DNA of 64,000 bases from Pseudomonas sp. R37(2017) (GCF_002113375.1 NZ_NEHO01000003.1:412572-476571); one strand, 5' to 3'. Shown: positions 35,520-44,937, counted from the stretch's first letter. The notes: generated from the letters alone by a model not told the origin. Translations and numbers: made by a program.

Positions 35520-35954
35520 ATGAGCGCCAACAAGTCCATAGTCGAACGTATTTTCCAAGCCATCGGTTTCGAACTGCTGGCCATCCTGATCTGTACCCCG
35601 TTGTTGGCCTGGATCATGGATAAACCGATGCTGGACATGGGCGCGGTCACCCTCGCCATGGCTGTCCTGGCCCTGGCCTGGAACGTGTTTTTCAACGGTA
35701 TGTTCGACCGTGCGCTCAAGCGCCTCGGCATTGCGCACAACGCCTGGGTTCGCGTGGTGCATGCGCTGATGTTCGAAGGTGGGCTGGTCGCGCTTGGCGT
35801 GCCGCTGATCGCCTGGTGGCTGAACATCAGCCTGTGGCAGGCGTTCGTGCTGGATATCGGCGTGCTGCTGTTCTTCCTGCCGTACACCTATATCTACCAC
35901 TGGGTGTATGACGTGGTTCGCGAGCGGATGGTGATGACTCGTCAGGCTTGCTGA
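35520..35954 (+). CDS. PACE family multidrug/chlorhexidine efflux protein
   Basis: A 144-residue inner-membrane protein with four hydrophobic helices arranged as two bacterial transmembrane pair domains. Motifs are RIFQAIGFELLAILICTPLL near the start, LALAWNVFFNGMFD, RVVHALMFEGGLV (the family R-x-x-H-x-x-x-F-E) and LPYTYIYHWVYD at the end. PACE proteins export biocides such as chlorhexidine and natural polyamines. The ATG at 35520 has AAGGGAG at proper spacing and is preferred to in-frame starts at 35448 and 35487. Confidence 0.9.
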   Translation: MSANKSIVERIFQAIGFELLAILICTPLLAWIMDKPMLDMGAVTLAMAVLALAWNVFFNGMFDRALKRLGIAHNAWVRVVHALMFEGGLVALGVPLIAWWLNISLWQAFVLDIGVLLFFLPYTYIYHWVYDVVRERMVMTRQAC

Positions 35955-35976
35955 ACAGCGTTGGAGCCAGTCTTTT

Positions 35977-36004
35977 GTGGCGAGGGAGCAAGCTCCCTCG
36001 CCAC
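35977..36004. terminator. Short palindrome between convergent genes
   Basis: GTGGCGAGGGAGC-aa-GCTCCCTCGCCAC is a perfect 13-bp inverted repeat, a common Pseudomonas short repeat of a different sequence family from the main REPs. It is placed to serve as terminator for both flanking genes. Confidence 0.65.
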
Positions 36005-36012
36005 AGGGCGAT

Positions 36013-36771
36013 TTACAGAAACATCCCCCCCGACGCCTCGATGCGCTGGCCGTTGATCCACTGGCTGCCCGGCGCCAGCAGCAGCGCAATCGCGGCGCCG
36101 ATGTCGTCCGGCAAACCGGCGCGACCCAGGGCGGTGTTGTTCGCCACCAGCGTGTTCAACTCGGGGTTGTCGCGCACGGCGCCGCCGCTGAAATCCGTTT
36201 CAATCGCCCCCGGTGCCAGGATGTTCACGGCGATATTGCGTGCGCCGAGTTCCTTGGCCTGGTAGCGGGTCAGCACTTCCATCGCACCTTTCATCGCCGC
36301 GTAGGCGCTGTGGCCCGGCAGGCTGAAGCGGGCCAGACCACTGGAAATGTTGACGATGCGCCCGCCGTCATTGAGCAACGGCAACAGCGCCTGCGTGAGG
36401 AAAAACGGCCCCTTGAAGTGGATGTTCACCAACAGGTCGAACTGTTCGACGGTGGTGTCGACGAAGTTGGCGTGCAGGCCGATCCCGGCGTTGTTGACCA
36501 GAAATTCGAAGCGTTCGCGCTGGAATTGGTTCTGCAAGACTTTCGCCACTTCGCTTGCGAAGGCGCCGAAACCCTCGCTGCGGGCGACGTCCAGTTGCAA
36601 CATGACGGCGCGGCCGCCCAGGCTTTCAATCTCGGCCACCAGTGCCTGCGCCTCATCGGCGCGGCTGTTGTAGGTACCGATGATGTCGATGCCCTGGGCG
36701 ACCAGATGCAGGGCTGCGTTTTTGCCGAGGCCGCGGCTGGCGCCGGTGATCAGTGCGATTTTACGGTTCAT
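36013..36771 (-). CDS. Short-chain dehydrogenase/reductase
   Basis: A 252-residue classical SDR. Cofactor motif GASRGLG (residues 10-16), NNAG near 92-95, catalytic Ser in INISSGLAR and the YAAMK catalytic pair (Tyr-x-x-x-Lys). The residues after strand 2 (YNSRADE) suggest NADP(H). Substrate unknown. It is divergent from a LysR gene, which probably controls it. Confidence 0.88.
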   Translation of the reverse strand: MNRKIALITGASRGLGKNAALHLVAQGIDIIGTYNSRADEAQALVAEIESLGGRAVMLQLDVARSEGFGAFASEVAKVLQNQFQRERFEFLVNNAGIGLHANFVDTTVEQFDLLVNIHFKGPFFLTQALLPLLNDGGRIVNISSGLARFSLPGHSAYAAMKGAMEVLTRYQAKELGARNIAVNILAPGAIETDFSGGAVRDNPELNTLVANNTALGRAGLPDDIGAAIALLLAPGSQWINGQRIEASGGMFL

Positions 36772-36815
36772 GGGACTTCCTCAAGTGCAGTGGGCGGTGG
36801 ATGCGAGGAAGTTTA

Positions 36816-36870
36816 TTTATCCGCTTGGTGGTGATAAACAGAGTGAAACCGGAATCACTGGTCGGATAAA
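36816..36870. promoter_or_regulatory. Candidate LysR operator region between SDR and LysR genes
   Basis: TTTATCCG (36816-36823) and CGGATAAA (36863-36870) form an inverted repeat 39 bases apart in the divergent promoter region, with GTGAT (36831-36835) and ATCAC (36853-36857) nested inside. Spacing is long for one dimer but suits a LysR tetramer. Confidence 0.35.
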
Positions 36871-36893
36871 CCGAACAATATAAGAGCGGGCCG

Positions 36894-37790
36894 ATGAATA
36901 AACTGGAACTGTTGCGCACCTTTGTCCGGGTCAGCGAGATGTCGAGTTTCACCCTGGCCGGAGAAAGCCTGGGCCTGCCTCGTTCAACGGTGTCCGAGCA
37001 TGTGCAGGCCCTGGAGGCATTGCTGGGCACCCGGCTGTTGCAACGCACCACGCGCAAGGTACAGGCGACCCAGGATGGCCTGGTGTTGTATGAGCGCAGC
37101 AAGGACCTGCTGTCGCACATGGACGAAATCGAGGGTTTGTTTCGCCAGGACGAGGCGTCGCTGGTCGGGCGGATTCGCATCGACCTGCCGAACATTCTCG
37201 CTCGTCGCGTGGTGATGCCACGTTTGCCGCAGTTCATGGCGCAACATCCGTTGCTTGAACTGGAAATCAGCAGTACCGACCGCCGTGTCGATCTGCTCGC
37301 CGAAGGCTTCGATTGCGTGCTGCGCATCGGCGCTCAACCGGACCAATCGGTGGTGGCGCGACACCTGTGTGACTTCACCATGGTCAACTGCGCCAGCCCG
37401 GCGTATTTGCAGCGCCATGGCATGCCCGGCCGGCTGGACGATCTGGCGCAACATCGGCTGGTGCACTACGTCGGCGTACTGGGCGGGCGTTCGGAAGGGT
37501 TTGTGTATGTCGACGAGGGGCAGGTGCAGCGACTGCCGATGGCCGGCAGTGTCACGGTCAACAGCACCGATGCCTACGAGGCCGCCTGCCTGGGTGGTTT
37601 TGGCCTGATTCAGGCACCCAGGATGGGCATGCGGCAATACCTGCAAAGCGGTGAATTGGTCGAGGTGTTGCCGGCATTCAACGCGCCGTCCATGGAGGTG
37701 TCGCTGCTCTATGCAAGGCAACGGCATTTGCCGTTGCGGGTGAGGGTGTTCATGGATTGGCTGGGGGAGGTGATCCGCGCGCAAGTCTGA
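36894..37790 (+). CDS. LysR-family regulator divergent from the SDR
   Basis: A 298-residue LysR regulator of the group with N-terminus MNKLELLRTFVRVSEMSSFT, an HTH including LPRSTVSEHVQALEALLGTR, and a binding domain with RIDLPNILARRVVMPRLPQF. This subgroup often regulates a divergent oxidoreductase. No Shine-Dalgarno stronger than GAGCGG is seen. It is followed by a REPIN. Confidence 0.88.
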   Translation: MNKLELLRTFVRVSEMSSFTLAGESLGLPRSTVSEHVQALEALLGTRLLQRTTRKVQATQDGLVLYERSKDLLSHMDEIEGLFRQDEASLVGRIRIDLPNILARRVVMPRLPQFMAQHPLLELEISSTDRRVDLLAEGFDCVLRIGAQPDQSVVARHLCDFTMVNCASPAYLQRHGMPGRLDDLAQHRLVHYVGVLGGRSEGFVYVDEGQVQRLPMAGSVTVNSTDAYEAACLGGFGLIQAPRMGMRQYLQSGELVEVLPAFNAPSMEVSLLYARQRHLPLRVRVFMDWLGEVIRAQV

Positions 37791-37798
37791 CCCGGCCC

Positions 37799-37882
37799 CT
37801 GTAGGAGCGAGCATGCTCGCGATCATTCAACATCACTGTTGACTGGACCACCGCTATCGCGAGCATGCTCGCTCCTACAGGT
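37799..37882. repeat. REPIN (CTGTAGGAGCGAGC type, short spacer)
   Basis: CTGTAGGAGCGAGCATGCTC and its inverted partner flank a spacer shorter than in the other copies. Between convergent genes. Confidence 0.9.
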
Positions 37883-37897
37883 CTTGCGCCGTTACCG

Positions 37898-38620
37898 TCA
37901 GACGTGGAAGTAACCCACGCACGAATCGAACGGCAGGCGCTTGAGTTCGATCTTGTTCAGGTCGAGCACTTCGCGCAGGGCCTTGGTTTCGCCCGGGAAG
38001 TTGCGGTAGGCGACTTCGTCGAGTACCACGATCGCGCCTTTGGGCATGTAAGGCAGGAAGGTTTCCAGCGCGACTTTGGTCGACTCGTACAGGTCGGTGT
38101 CGAGGATCAGCATGGCCACGACCAGATCCGGGCGGGTCTTGACCCACTCTGGCACGGTCTTGACGATGTCGCCCTTGACCAGCTCGCAGCGTGGGATGCG
38201 GTTGACCGGGCGCAACAGGTCGTTGGCGTCGATCATGTCCTGGATCAGCGACTGGTCGGTGTCGGCGAACATGGTCTCGTTGACGTCGGCCGGGTCTTCT
38301 TTCTTGTCGATGCTCTGGAAGCCTTCAAAGGTGTCGAAACCCACGATCGAGCGGTTGATCGCATACGGCTCGAGAATCATCGACAAGTGCATGTAGAGCA
38401 TCAACGAGTTGCCCTTGTACACGCCGCACTCAATGATCGCGCCCGGTACTTCTGCAACCTTCTTGAACAGCTCCATGCGCGACAACGCGGCGGTCACGCC
38501 AATGCGGTTGGCGAAGACGAACGGAGCGTCGGCCACGTATTCGGCATCGACCCGTTTCAGGACGTTGGAACGGGTTTCGTTGTACTGGGCCTCGGCGGGT
38601 GTGATGCGGCGCTTGGTCAT
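37898..38620 (-). CDS. TylF/MycF-type O-methyltransferase family protein
   Basis: A 240-residue protein with the family pattern: GAIIECGVYKGNSLMLYMHL (SAM-binding loop), IVGFDTFEGF, LLILD-type strand AMLILDTDLYESTKVALETF with metal-binding aspartates, and GAIVVLDEVAYRNFPGETKA. Known members methylate sugar hydroxyls in macrolide biosynthesis using SAM and Mg2+. It overlaps the upstream oxygenase gene by four bases (ATGA), so the two are translationally coupled. No glycosyltransferase or polyketide genes are nearby; the substrate is unknown. Confidence 0.8.
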   Translation of the reverse strand: MTKRRITPAEAQYNETRSNVLKRVDAEYVADAPFVFANRIGVTAALSRMELFKKVAEVPGAIIECGVYKGNSLMLYMHLSMILEPYAINRSIVGFDTFEGFQSIDKKEDPADVNETMFADTDQSLIQDMIDANDLLRPVNRIPRCELVKGDIVKTVPEWVKTRPDLVVAMLILDTDLYESTKVALETFLPYMPKGAIVVLDEVAYRNFPGETKALREVLDLNKIELKRLPFDSCVGYFHV

Positions 38621-39483
38621 TGCGGGATTCCTCGGAAATTCGAAAAGTCGTGGGCGTGGAAGTAGTCTTTGAAGCCGGCGCCGACATCCGGGCAGGCGCT
38701 GTCGACGTTGATCGCGCCGCGCTGCTGCTTGAGGTCGTCGAGGTGCATCAGGCGAAAGTCCACACTGAAGCGGGTTTGTTGCGTGTAGTTGGGCACGGTG
38801 CCGTGCAGGTGCGAACCCGAGAACACCAGCATCTCGGCGGTGTTGCCGGCGATGCGCAGTTCGGAAGCGCTGTTGATCGCTTCGGTGGGCACCGGGTGTT
38901 GGCGCGCTTCTTCCTTGACGTTGTCCTTGGCGCGCTGGCGTTGCACGTCGATCCAGTCAGACAGGCTCCACTGCGCCGAGGTGTTTTTCACCGGAACGTC
39001 GAAATAGGCCGGGTTGATCATCATGGTCTGGTCAGGCTGGATCGTGTAGACCGGCATCCAGGTGTTGATCTGGCAGTCGACACCGCCGTACCAGGTATCG
39101 CGATGGGGCTTGTAGGCATAGCTGACGCCGGCGTGCAGGTAGTCGTAGTTGGGCACGACACGGATGCGCGGTACGTCGAAAATGAATTCCTCGGGAGCGG
39201 CACCGATTTCGTCGGTGAAGCTGCGGATCAGCTCCTTGGCACGCAGGCTGTTGGTGAACTGACCCTTGAGGCGAGTCACCAGCACCACGAACTCTTCCAC
39301 CGGCATCATCGTGTGCAGCGCCTGGTGGTTGGTTTCGCCGTCGAAGGCGAGCGTGATGCTTTCCTGCGCGAACGCGCAGAGTTCTTTAGCGGCGAGTAAC
39401 TGCGTGTTCAGGAAAATATCGCCCGCATAAATGGCTTCTTTGAAGTCAGCTTTCTGTTGCAGCTGATTGATGTACAGATTCAC
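38617..39483 (-). CDS. 2-oxoglutarate/Fe(II) oxygenase-like protein coupled to the TylF gene
   Basis: A 288-residue protein with the double-stranded beta-helix iron motif: HRD in YKPHRDTWYGG (His127, Asp129), a distal His in SGSHLHGTVPN (probably His227) and the 2-oxoglutarate arginine in TRFSVDFRL (Arg238). This resembles phytanoyl-CoA-dioxygenase-like hydroxylases. The GTG at 39483 is chosen because AGGAGAGG precedes it at good spacing; a longer frame to 39528 lacks support. It forms a two-gene operon with the methyltransferase, so a hydroxylate-then-methylate modification is suggested. Confidence 0.7.
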   Translation of the reverse strand: MNLYINQLQQKADFKEAIYAGDIFLNTQLLAAKELCAFAQESITLAFDGETNHQALHTMMPVEEFVVLVTRLKGQFTNSLRAKELIRSFTDEIGAAPEEFIFDVPRIRVVPNYDYLHAGVSYAYKPHRDTWYGGVDCQINTWMPVYTIQPDQTMMINPAYFDVPVKNTSAQWSLSDWIDVQRQRAKDNVKEEARQHPVPTEAINSASELRIAGNTAEMLVFSGSHLHGTVPNYTQQTRFSVDFRLMHLDDLKQQRGAINVDSACPDVGAGFKDYFHAHDFSNFRGIPQ

Positions 39484-39616
39484 GGTTCCTCTCCTGAATA
39501 CATCGAGTGTCTTATGAGTCGGCACCACGCTGACAAACTGAAGGGCGGCCGGACATGTGGAGCGTCAATAAAGCGCAAGCCCTTGAGTTCACGAGCAAAT
39601 GCCGTGCCGCTGGACG

Positions 39617-39646
39617 AAAAAATCCCGACGGGAAACCCGCCGGGAT
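39617..39646 (-). terminator. Intrinsic terminator of the phosphate transporter gene
   Basis: On the minus strand, ATCCCG-g-CGGG-ttt-CCCG-t-CGGGAT is followed by a run of T residues (39622 down to 39617). It lies 54 bases downstream of the transporter stop. Confidence 0.8.
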
Positions 39647-39675
39647 GTTTGGCTGCGACCTTGGGCTTTTTATCT

Positions 39676-39697
39676 GCGGGAGCAAGCCCGCTCCTGC
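39676..39697. repeat. Single REP-like unit
   Basis: GCGGGAGCAAGCCCGCTCCTGC is an isolated imperfect palindrome of the short Pseudomonas REP type, just downstream of the phosphate transporter stop. Confidence 0.5.
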
Positions 39698-39699
39698 AT

Positions 39700-41313
39700 T
39701 CAGAACAGTTGGGTGAACAGCCAGTACAAACTGCCCGACAACAGGATCGCCGCCGGCAAGGTCAGCACCCAGGCCATCAGCAGGTTGCAGATGGTCTTCA
39801 TCTGCAGGCCGCCACCGTTGGCAACCATGGTCCCGGCCACGCCCGAAGACAGCACGTGAGTGGTCGACACCGGCAGGCCGAAAATGTCGGCGGCGCCGAT
39901 GGTCAGCATCGCCACGGTTTCTGCCGAGGCGCCCTGGGCGTAGGTCAGGTGGGACTTGCCGATTTTCTCGCCGACGGTCACCACGATGCGCTTCCAGCCG
40001 ACCATGGTGCCAAGGCCCAGGGCGATGGCCACGGCGATCTTCACCCACAGTGGAATGAATCGCGTGGAGTTGTCGATCTGTTGCTTGAACAGTTGCAGCT
40101 TGCCGCTGGTGTCGGCATCGAAGTTGCCGACCTTGTTCTTGTCCATCAGGCGAATGGTTTCGCTGGTCAGGTACATGTCGTTACGCACGTTGCCCACAGC
40201 CTCGGCCGGGACTTTCGACAGTGAACCGTAACCCTTGACCTGGGCGCCGATACTGCCGGTCAGTGCAGCGAGCGCCGGCACCAGTTGCGGGGTCGCTTCC
40301 TTGCTGTGCACGTATTCGGACAGGATCGGACGTGGGTCGGCCGGCGCTGGCAGAGGTGCAGCCTTGAGCAACGCTTGCTGGGTGACTTCGGCCACCGCAG
40401 CGAACTGCAAGGCCTGATCGGCCGGCATGGTGCGGTTCAATGCGTAAGCCATTGGCAGCGTGCCCACCAGAATCAGCATGATCAGGCCCATGCCTTTCTG
40501 ACCGTCGTTGGAGCCGTGGGCAAACGACACACCGGTACAGGTCGCGATCAACAGACCGCGAATCCACCATGGCGGCGGCGTCTCACCCTTTGGCTCCTTG
40601 TACAGCGCACGATTCTTGACGAACGCGCGCAGGGCCAGCAACAGCAGTGCGGCGCAGCCGAAGCCGACCATGGGCGAGAGCAGCAGCGCGTAACCGATCT
40701 TGGTGGCTTGTGCCCAGTCCACGCCGCTGGTGCCGTCGCGGCCGTGCATCAGGGCGTTGGCCACGCCAACGCCGATGATCGAACCGATCAGGGTGTGCGA
40801 TGACGACGCCGGCAGGCCCAGCCACCAGGTGCCGAGGTTCCACAGGATCGCGGCGATCAACAGGGCGAAGATCATCGCGAAACCGGCGGACGAGCCGACT
40901 TGCAGGATCAGTTCCACCGGCAGCAGGGCGATGATGCCGAACGCCACCGCGCCGCTGGACAGCAGTACCCCGAGGAAATTGAAAAAACCGGACCAGACCA
41001 CCGCCACGTTCGGTGGCAGCGAGTGGGTGTAGATCACCGTGGCCACCGCGTTGGCGGTGTCATGGAAGCCATTGACGAACTCAAAGCCCAGGGCGATCAA
41101 CAGCGCCACGCCCAGCAGCAGGAATGGCGTCCAGGTGATGACCAGCGTGCCGAGTGCGTTCACGTCGCGCATCAGGCTGTAGGCGGTAAACAGCAAGCCG
41201 ATGGCCAGCACGGCAAAAAACATCACGATGGTGATCAGGCCGGGCTTCTTGTCGAGTTGCGGTTTGGCGCTACTGGCAGGTGCCTGGGCGGCGGTGAAGG
41301 AGGGTGTAGCCAT
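39700..41313 (-). CDS. Inorganic phosphate transporter, PiT family
   Basis: A 537-residue low-affinity phosphate:cation symporter. The duplicated PiT signature is present: GFEFVNGFHDTANAVATVIY in the first half and SFAHGSNDGQKGMGLIMLIL in the second, with PASSSHTLIGSIIGVG and PVSTTHVLSSGVAGTM as paired helices. About ten membrane segments and a long hydrophilic loop (after TQQALLKAAPLP) are seen. The frame extends upstream through a REPIN to 41556, but AGGA nine bases before the ATG at 41313 and the family start MATPSFTA decide this start. Confidence 0.92.
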   Translation of the reverse strand: MATPSFTAAQAPASSAKPQLDKKPGLITIVMFFAVLAIGLLFTAYSLMRDVNALGTLVITWTPFLLLGVALLIALGFEFVNGFHDTANAVATVIYTHSLPPNVAVVWSGFFNFLGVLLSSGAVAFGIIALLPVELILQVGSSAGFAMIFALLIAAILWNLGTWWLGLPASSSHTLIGSIIGVGVANALMHGRDGTSGVDWAQATKIGYALLLSPMVGFGCAALLLLALRAFVKNRALYKEPKGETPPPWWIRGLLIATCTGVSFAHGSNDGQKGMGLIMLILVGTLPMAYALNRTMPADQALQFAAVAEVTQQALLKAAPLPAPADPRPILSEYVHSKEATPQLVPALAALTGSIGAQVKGYGSLSKVPAEAVGNVRNDMYLTSETIRLMDKNKVGNFDADTSGKLQLFKQQIDNSTRFIPLWVKIAVAIALGLGTMVGWKRIVVTVGEKIGKSHLTYAQGASAETVAMLTIGAADIFGLPVSTTHVLSSGVAGTMVANGGGLQMKTICNLLMAWVLTLPAAILLSGSLYWLFTQLF

Positions 41314-41427
41314 CACGGACATTCCTGAAAAGGGAGGTGTACCGTGATGATCGTGGTCAATGGATACAGGAAAAGTGCTCTGGGTCAGTGTTTGGTTTTT
41401 TTTGCACAAATCGATGGTCTGCTTCTT

Positions 41428-41529
41428 TGTAGGAGCGAGCATGCTCGCGATGAACTCGAGAGCACCGCGGGGTGTCTGGCCGCCAGCGTTATCGTTGGCG
41501 ACCATCGCGAGCGTGCTCGCTCCTACAGG
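41428..41529. repeat. REPIN (CTGTAGGAGCGAGC type)
   Basis: Inverted cores flank an interior containing GCGTTATCGTTGGCGACCAT, the reverse complement of the common interior. It lies between phosphate transporter and zntB, upstream of the former and downstream of the latter. Confidence 0.9.
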
Positions 41530-41552
41530 GATTACAGGGATTTCAGGGATGT

Positions 41553-42575
41553 TCAATAGTCCCGCTGCTTGCGAAACGCCCAGCGCCCGGCAATCACGGT
41601 AAAGCTCGCGACCAGCGCCACCAGGATCCAGAAACCCTCCGGATCACCGGCCAGGGGGATGCCGCCGACGTTCATGCCAAAGAAGCCGGCAATGATGTTG
41701 ATCGGCAGTGCCAGCACCGTCACGACCGTCAGGGTGAACAGCGTGCGGTTGGTCTGTTCGTTGATGTTGGCGGCGATCTCTTCCTGCAACAGTTTGATCC
41801 GCTCACCCAGTGCCGTGAGGTCGTTGATGATCAGCGCAAACTCTTCGGTGGATTTGCGCAGCTCCTTGACGTCTTCCTTTTGCAGCCATTGCGGCGGCCG
41901 ATTGAGCAGGCGCAGCAATGAGCCTGGCTCAAGCGCCAGCAGGCGTTGCAAACGCACCAGCACCCGGCGATTGGCACCCAGCTCGGCGCGGTTGGTCGAC
42001 AGGCGCGAAGAGAGCAATTCGTCTTCGATCTGGTCCACGCTCTGGCTGGTCCTGCGCACGATCTGGGTCAGCACTTCACCCTGGTCACGCAGCAGATGCA
42101 CCAGCAATTCCAGCGGGGAACGGAAGCATTCCCGGGCCTTCACCGAGGAACGCAATTTGTCCACGGAGTGCAGCGGTTGCAGGCGGGCACTGATGAGCAG
42201 CCGGCTGCGGGCGCACACCCACAGCGTCGAAACATCCGACGAAACCATGTTGCTGAGGTTGAACACCACGTCGTTGACCACCGCCAGCAACGCGGAGTCG
42301 ACATGTTCGATGCGCGTCGAACGCGACCCTTCGTGCAGCGCTTCGAAAAACTCTTCGGGCAACGCCAGATGGCTTTTCATCCAGCGTTCACACGCGGCGT
42401 GGGCCAGGTTCAGGTGCAGCCAGAGAAATTGCTCGTCGCTCTGCGGTTGTCGCAGGTACTGCAAGGCTTCGGCGGAGTTGATTTCCCGACCGGGTTCACC
42501 GGGGCGAAAACTGAAACCGTAAAGCAGGCCGAACAGATCCGTGTCGCGATGACTGTGATCGATGCTGTGGTTCAT
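41553..42575 (-). CDS. zntB: Zinc transporter ZntB, CorA family
   Basis: A 340-residue CorA-fold transporter: a large N-terminal cytoplasmic domain with long helices, then two C-terminal membrane helices (TLFTLTVVTVLALPINIIAG and FWILVALVASFTVIAGRWAF) joined by the pore-loop motif GMNVGGIP, the ZntB form of the GMN signature. It moves Zn2+ (import coupled to protons in characterised members). Start at the ATG 42575; a TTG start four codons upstream lacks support. A 271-base gap before the chemoreceptor contains the palindrome TACCGACGGTCGGTA at 42688-42702, a possible operator. Confidence 0.85.
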   Translation of the reverse strand: MNHSIDHSHRDTDLFGLLYGFSFRPGEPGREINSAEALQYLRQPQSDEQFLWLHLNLAHAACERWMKSHLALPEEFFEALHEGSRSTRIEHVDSALLAVVNDVVFNLSNMVSSDVSTLWVCARSRLLISARLQPLHSVDKLRSSVKARECFRSPLELLVHLLRDQGEVLTQIVRRTSQSVDQIEDELLSSRLSTNRAELGANRRVLVRLQRLLALEPGSLLRLLNRPPQWLQKEDVKELRKSTEEFALIINDLTALGERIKLLQEEIAANINEQTNRTLFTLTVVTVLALPINIIAGFFGMNVGGIPLAGDPEGFWILVALVASFTVIAGRWAFRKQRDY

Positions 42576-42846
42576 GAGGGCTCGCAAGGTGAGACGCCTG
42601 TCGCAGGTTTTGCAGGTTCACTTGAGCGGCATCATCGCAAGGCGAGATGACGTTTTTGTGACGGGAAAATAACGCAAAAAATTTTCCTACCGACGGTCGG
42701 TATTTTCTCAAGAACCGCTCTGGCACGCCGATCACGCTTGGGTCAAGTTGCGCGCCGCCGGTGATCAGCCGGGACCGCAGACAAGGATGTCCGGACACCT
42801 TTCACGCCTTTGCGGGCGTGCCTCATTCCTGCCATGAGTACATCCA

Positions 42847-44472
42847 ATGCTTTTGCAAAAGTCCTTGAGAGCGCAAATTCTTGCCCTGCTGAGCGGTAGC
42901 CTGCTGGCGATGCTGTTGATTGCCCTGGCGTGCTTTCATTTCCTGTCCAGCGGCGTGCAGAACTACGCCAATCTGATCGAAGGCCCGCTTCATACCTCGC
43001 AATTGATCGATGAAGCCAACCTGCAATTCAAGGTGCAGGTGCAGGAGTGGAAAAACGTTTTGTTGCGCGGCAAGCAACCGGCGGACTTGAGCAAGTACTG
43101 GGGGCAATTCGAAGACCGCCAGCGCGATGTGCAAAACATCCTCGGCGAATTGGTCGCGCAAAAGGGCATCGAGCCGCCACTCAAGAGCCGCATCGAGCGC
43201 TTGCGTGACGAACATCGCCAGTTGGGCACGGCCTATCAGAAGGGCCGCGACGCGTTCGTGGCCAGCGGTGGCGATCCGACGGCGGGCGACGCCGCGGTCA
43301 AGGGCGTGGACCGCGCCACCAGCGATCAAATGAGCGAACTGGTCAGCGAGTTGCGCAAGCAGGGCGCCGAACAATCGACATTGATCAGTGCCAGTGCCGA
43401 ACGCACGGTGTTGCTGGGGGTGATCGTGATGCTGGTTTCCGGGGGGCTGATCGGCTTGCTGAGCCTGTGGCTGGTCAATCGCAACCTGGTCGAGCCGATC
43501 CGCAAACTGATCGAGTACGTGGCGCAACTCAGTCAGGGGCGTTTTGCCGAGCGCGTGGCGAGCACCCGTCAGGACGAGTTGGGCAAACTGGCGATGGCCG
43601 CCAACACCCTGCGCGATTTTATCGCCGAAACCTTCAGCCGTTTGCAGCGCAGCGCGTCGGACCTGGACAGCGCCAGCGGTGAGCTGAACTCGATCGCCAC
43701 CGTGATGGCCGGCGGTACCAACGAGCAGTTCAGCCGCACCGATCAGGTCGCCACGGCGATGAACGAAATGTCCGCGACCGCGCAGGAAGTCGCCCGTCAT
43801 GCCGCCGAAGCGGCGCGGGCCGCCGACGATGCCGACCAGTCTGCCCAGCAGGGCGAAAAAGTCATGCAGGGCACCATCCACACCATCACGCAAATGCGCG
43901 GCGAAATCGCCAACACCGCCACGGTCATCCGCCAGTTGGAAACCGACAGCGGGCGCATTGGCAAAGTGCTGGAGGTGATTCGCGGCATCGCCGAGCAGAC
44001 CAACCTGCTGGCGCTCAACGCGGCCATCGAAGCCGCGCGCGCCGGTGAAGCCGGACGCGGATTCGCCGTGGTGGCCGACGAAGTGCGCAGCCTGGCCCAG
44101 CGCACGGCGGCGTCGATCATCGAGATCAACCAGATCATCCAGACCGTGCAGACCGGTGCGGTGGAAGCAGCCCAGGCCATTGAAAGCGGTCAGTCGCGCA
44201 GCGAACTGAGCGTGCAGCAAGTGACCGAGGCCGGCGCCATGCTCGAACGCATCACCCTGGCCGTGGAAGCCATCCGCGACATGAATCGTCAGATCGCCAC
44301 TGCCGCTGAAGAGCAAACTTCGGTGGCCGAAGACATCTCGCGCAACCTCACCGAGATCACCAGCATCGCCAGCACCAACCTGGACAATGTGCAACGCACC
44401 GAAGCGGCCAGCAGCAACCTGCATGGCTTGTCGGGGCAATTGAACGAGGTGACGGCGCGCCTGAGCGCTTGA
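42847..44472 (+). CDS. Methyl-accepting chemotaxis protein with small periplasmic sensor
   Basis: A 541-residue transmembrane chemoreceptor: TM1 about residues 10-33 ([20 protein letters not shown]), a ~150-residue periplasmic helical sensor, TM2 about 183-208 ([20 protein letters not shown]), HAMP ~210-262, and an MCP signalling domain with the tip [21 protein letters not shown] near 380-400. A long helical periplasmic region suggests a four-helix-bundle ligand domain; the ligand is unknown. A strong terminator follows. Confidence 0.92.
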   Translation: MLLQKSLRAQILALLSGSLLAMLLIALACFHFLSSGVQNYANLIEGPLHTSQLIDEANLQFKVQVQEWKNVLLRGKQPADLSKYWGQFEDRQRDVQNILGELVAQKGIEPPLKSRIERLRDEHRQLGTAYQKGRDAFVASGGDPTAGDAAVKGVDRATSDQMSELVSELRKQGAEQSTLISASAERTVLLGVIVMLVSGGLIGLLSLWLVNRNLVEPIRKLIEYVAQLSQGRFAERVASTRQDELGKLAMAANTLRDFIAETFSRLQRSASDLDSASGELNSIATVMAGGTNEQFSRTDQVATAMNEMSATAQEVARHAAEAARAADDADQSAQQGEKVMQGTIHTITQMRGEIANTATVIRQLETDSGRIGKVLEVIRGIAEQTNLLALNAAIEAARAGEAGRGFAVVADEVRSLAQRTAASIIEINQIIQTVQTGAVEAAQAIESGQSRSELSVQQVTEAGAMLERITLAVEAIRDMNRQIATAAEEQTSVAEDISRNLTEITSIASTNLDNVQRTEAASSNLHGLSGQLNEVTARLSA

Positions 44473-44483
44473 TTCCAGGATGT

Positions 44484-44521
44484 ACAAAAGCCGCACGACC
44501 TCTCGATCGTGCGGCTTTTGT
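44484..44521. terminator. Bidirectional terminator between chemoreceptor and PepSY genes
   Basis: ACAAAAGCCGCACGA-cctctcga-TCGTGCGGCTTTTGT is a perfect 15-bp stem with A and T runs on both sides, placed between two convergent genes. Confidence 0.9.
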
Positions 44522-44525
44522 GCGA

Positions 44526-44831
44526 TCAGGTGTCCTGTTTGTTTTTCAGGACCTTGCCATTGGAGGCATCGATGTCCACGTCCCACTCGACGTTGCTGGC
44601 GTCACGCAGTTCGATTTCGTACTCGTAACCGTTGAAGTGGTTATCCAGTTCGGTTTTGGTAATCGTTGCGCCCGGATGCAGATCCAGCGCAATCCTGTTC
44701 AGATCTTCCAGCGGCTTGATCTTGCCATCCTTGACCAGTTGCGGGATCTCATCGACCCGGACATCGGCCTGGGCCAGGCCTGCGGTGAGCATCAGGGTTG
44801 CAGCGGTAAACAAAGCGGTCAGGGTCTTCAT
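44526..44831 (-). CDS. Periplasmic PepSY domain protein
   Basis: A 101-residue protein with a signal peptide (residues ~1-22, LFTAATLMLTAGLAQA) and one PepSY-like domain ending YEIELRDASNVEWDVDIDASNGKVL. Single PepSY proteins are periplasmic and usually bind or inhibit peptidases or sense envelope or metal signals; the exact role is not known. A CAAGGA site precedes the ATG. No two-component genes are adjacent. Confidence 0.85.
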   Translation of the reverse strand: MKTLTALFTAATLMLTAGLAQADVRVDEIPQLVKDGKIKPLEDLNRIALDLHPGATITKTELDNHFNGYEYEIELRDASNVEWDVDIDASNGKVLKNKQDT

Positions 44832-44937
44832 GGGCTTCTGTCCTTGGGTGATCTGTTCAAGTGAGATCAGGTTAACCTGTGTAACTTAATCCACCCTTAA
44901 AACCCTGGCCTGATCCGGATCAGGGTTTGCACAACCT

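Noticed and set aside
39700..41556. Longer phosphate transporter start giving 618 residues
   Set aside because: The extra N-terminus is translated REPIN plus leader sequence without a ribosome-binding site; the ATG at 41313 has AGGA and matches the family.
42823..44586. 587-codon open frame antisense to the chemoreceptor
   Set aside because: A shadow of the conserved MCP signalling domain; no start site or domain support.
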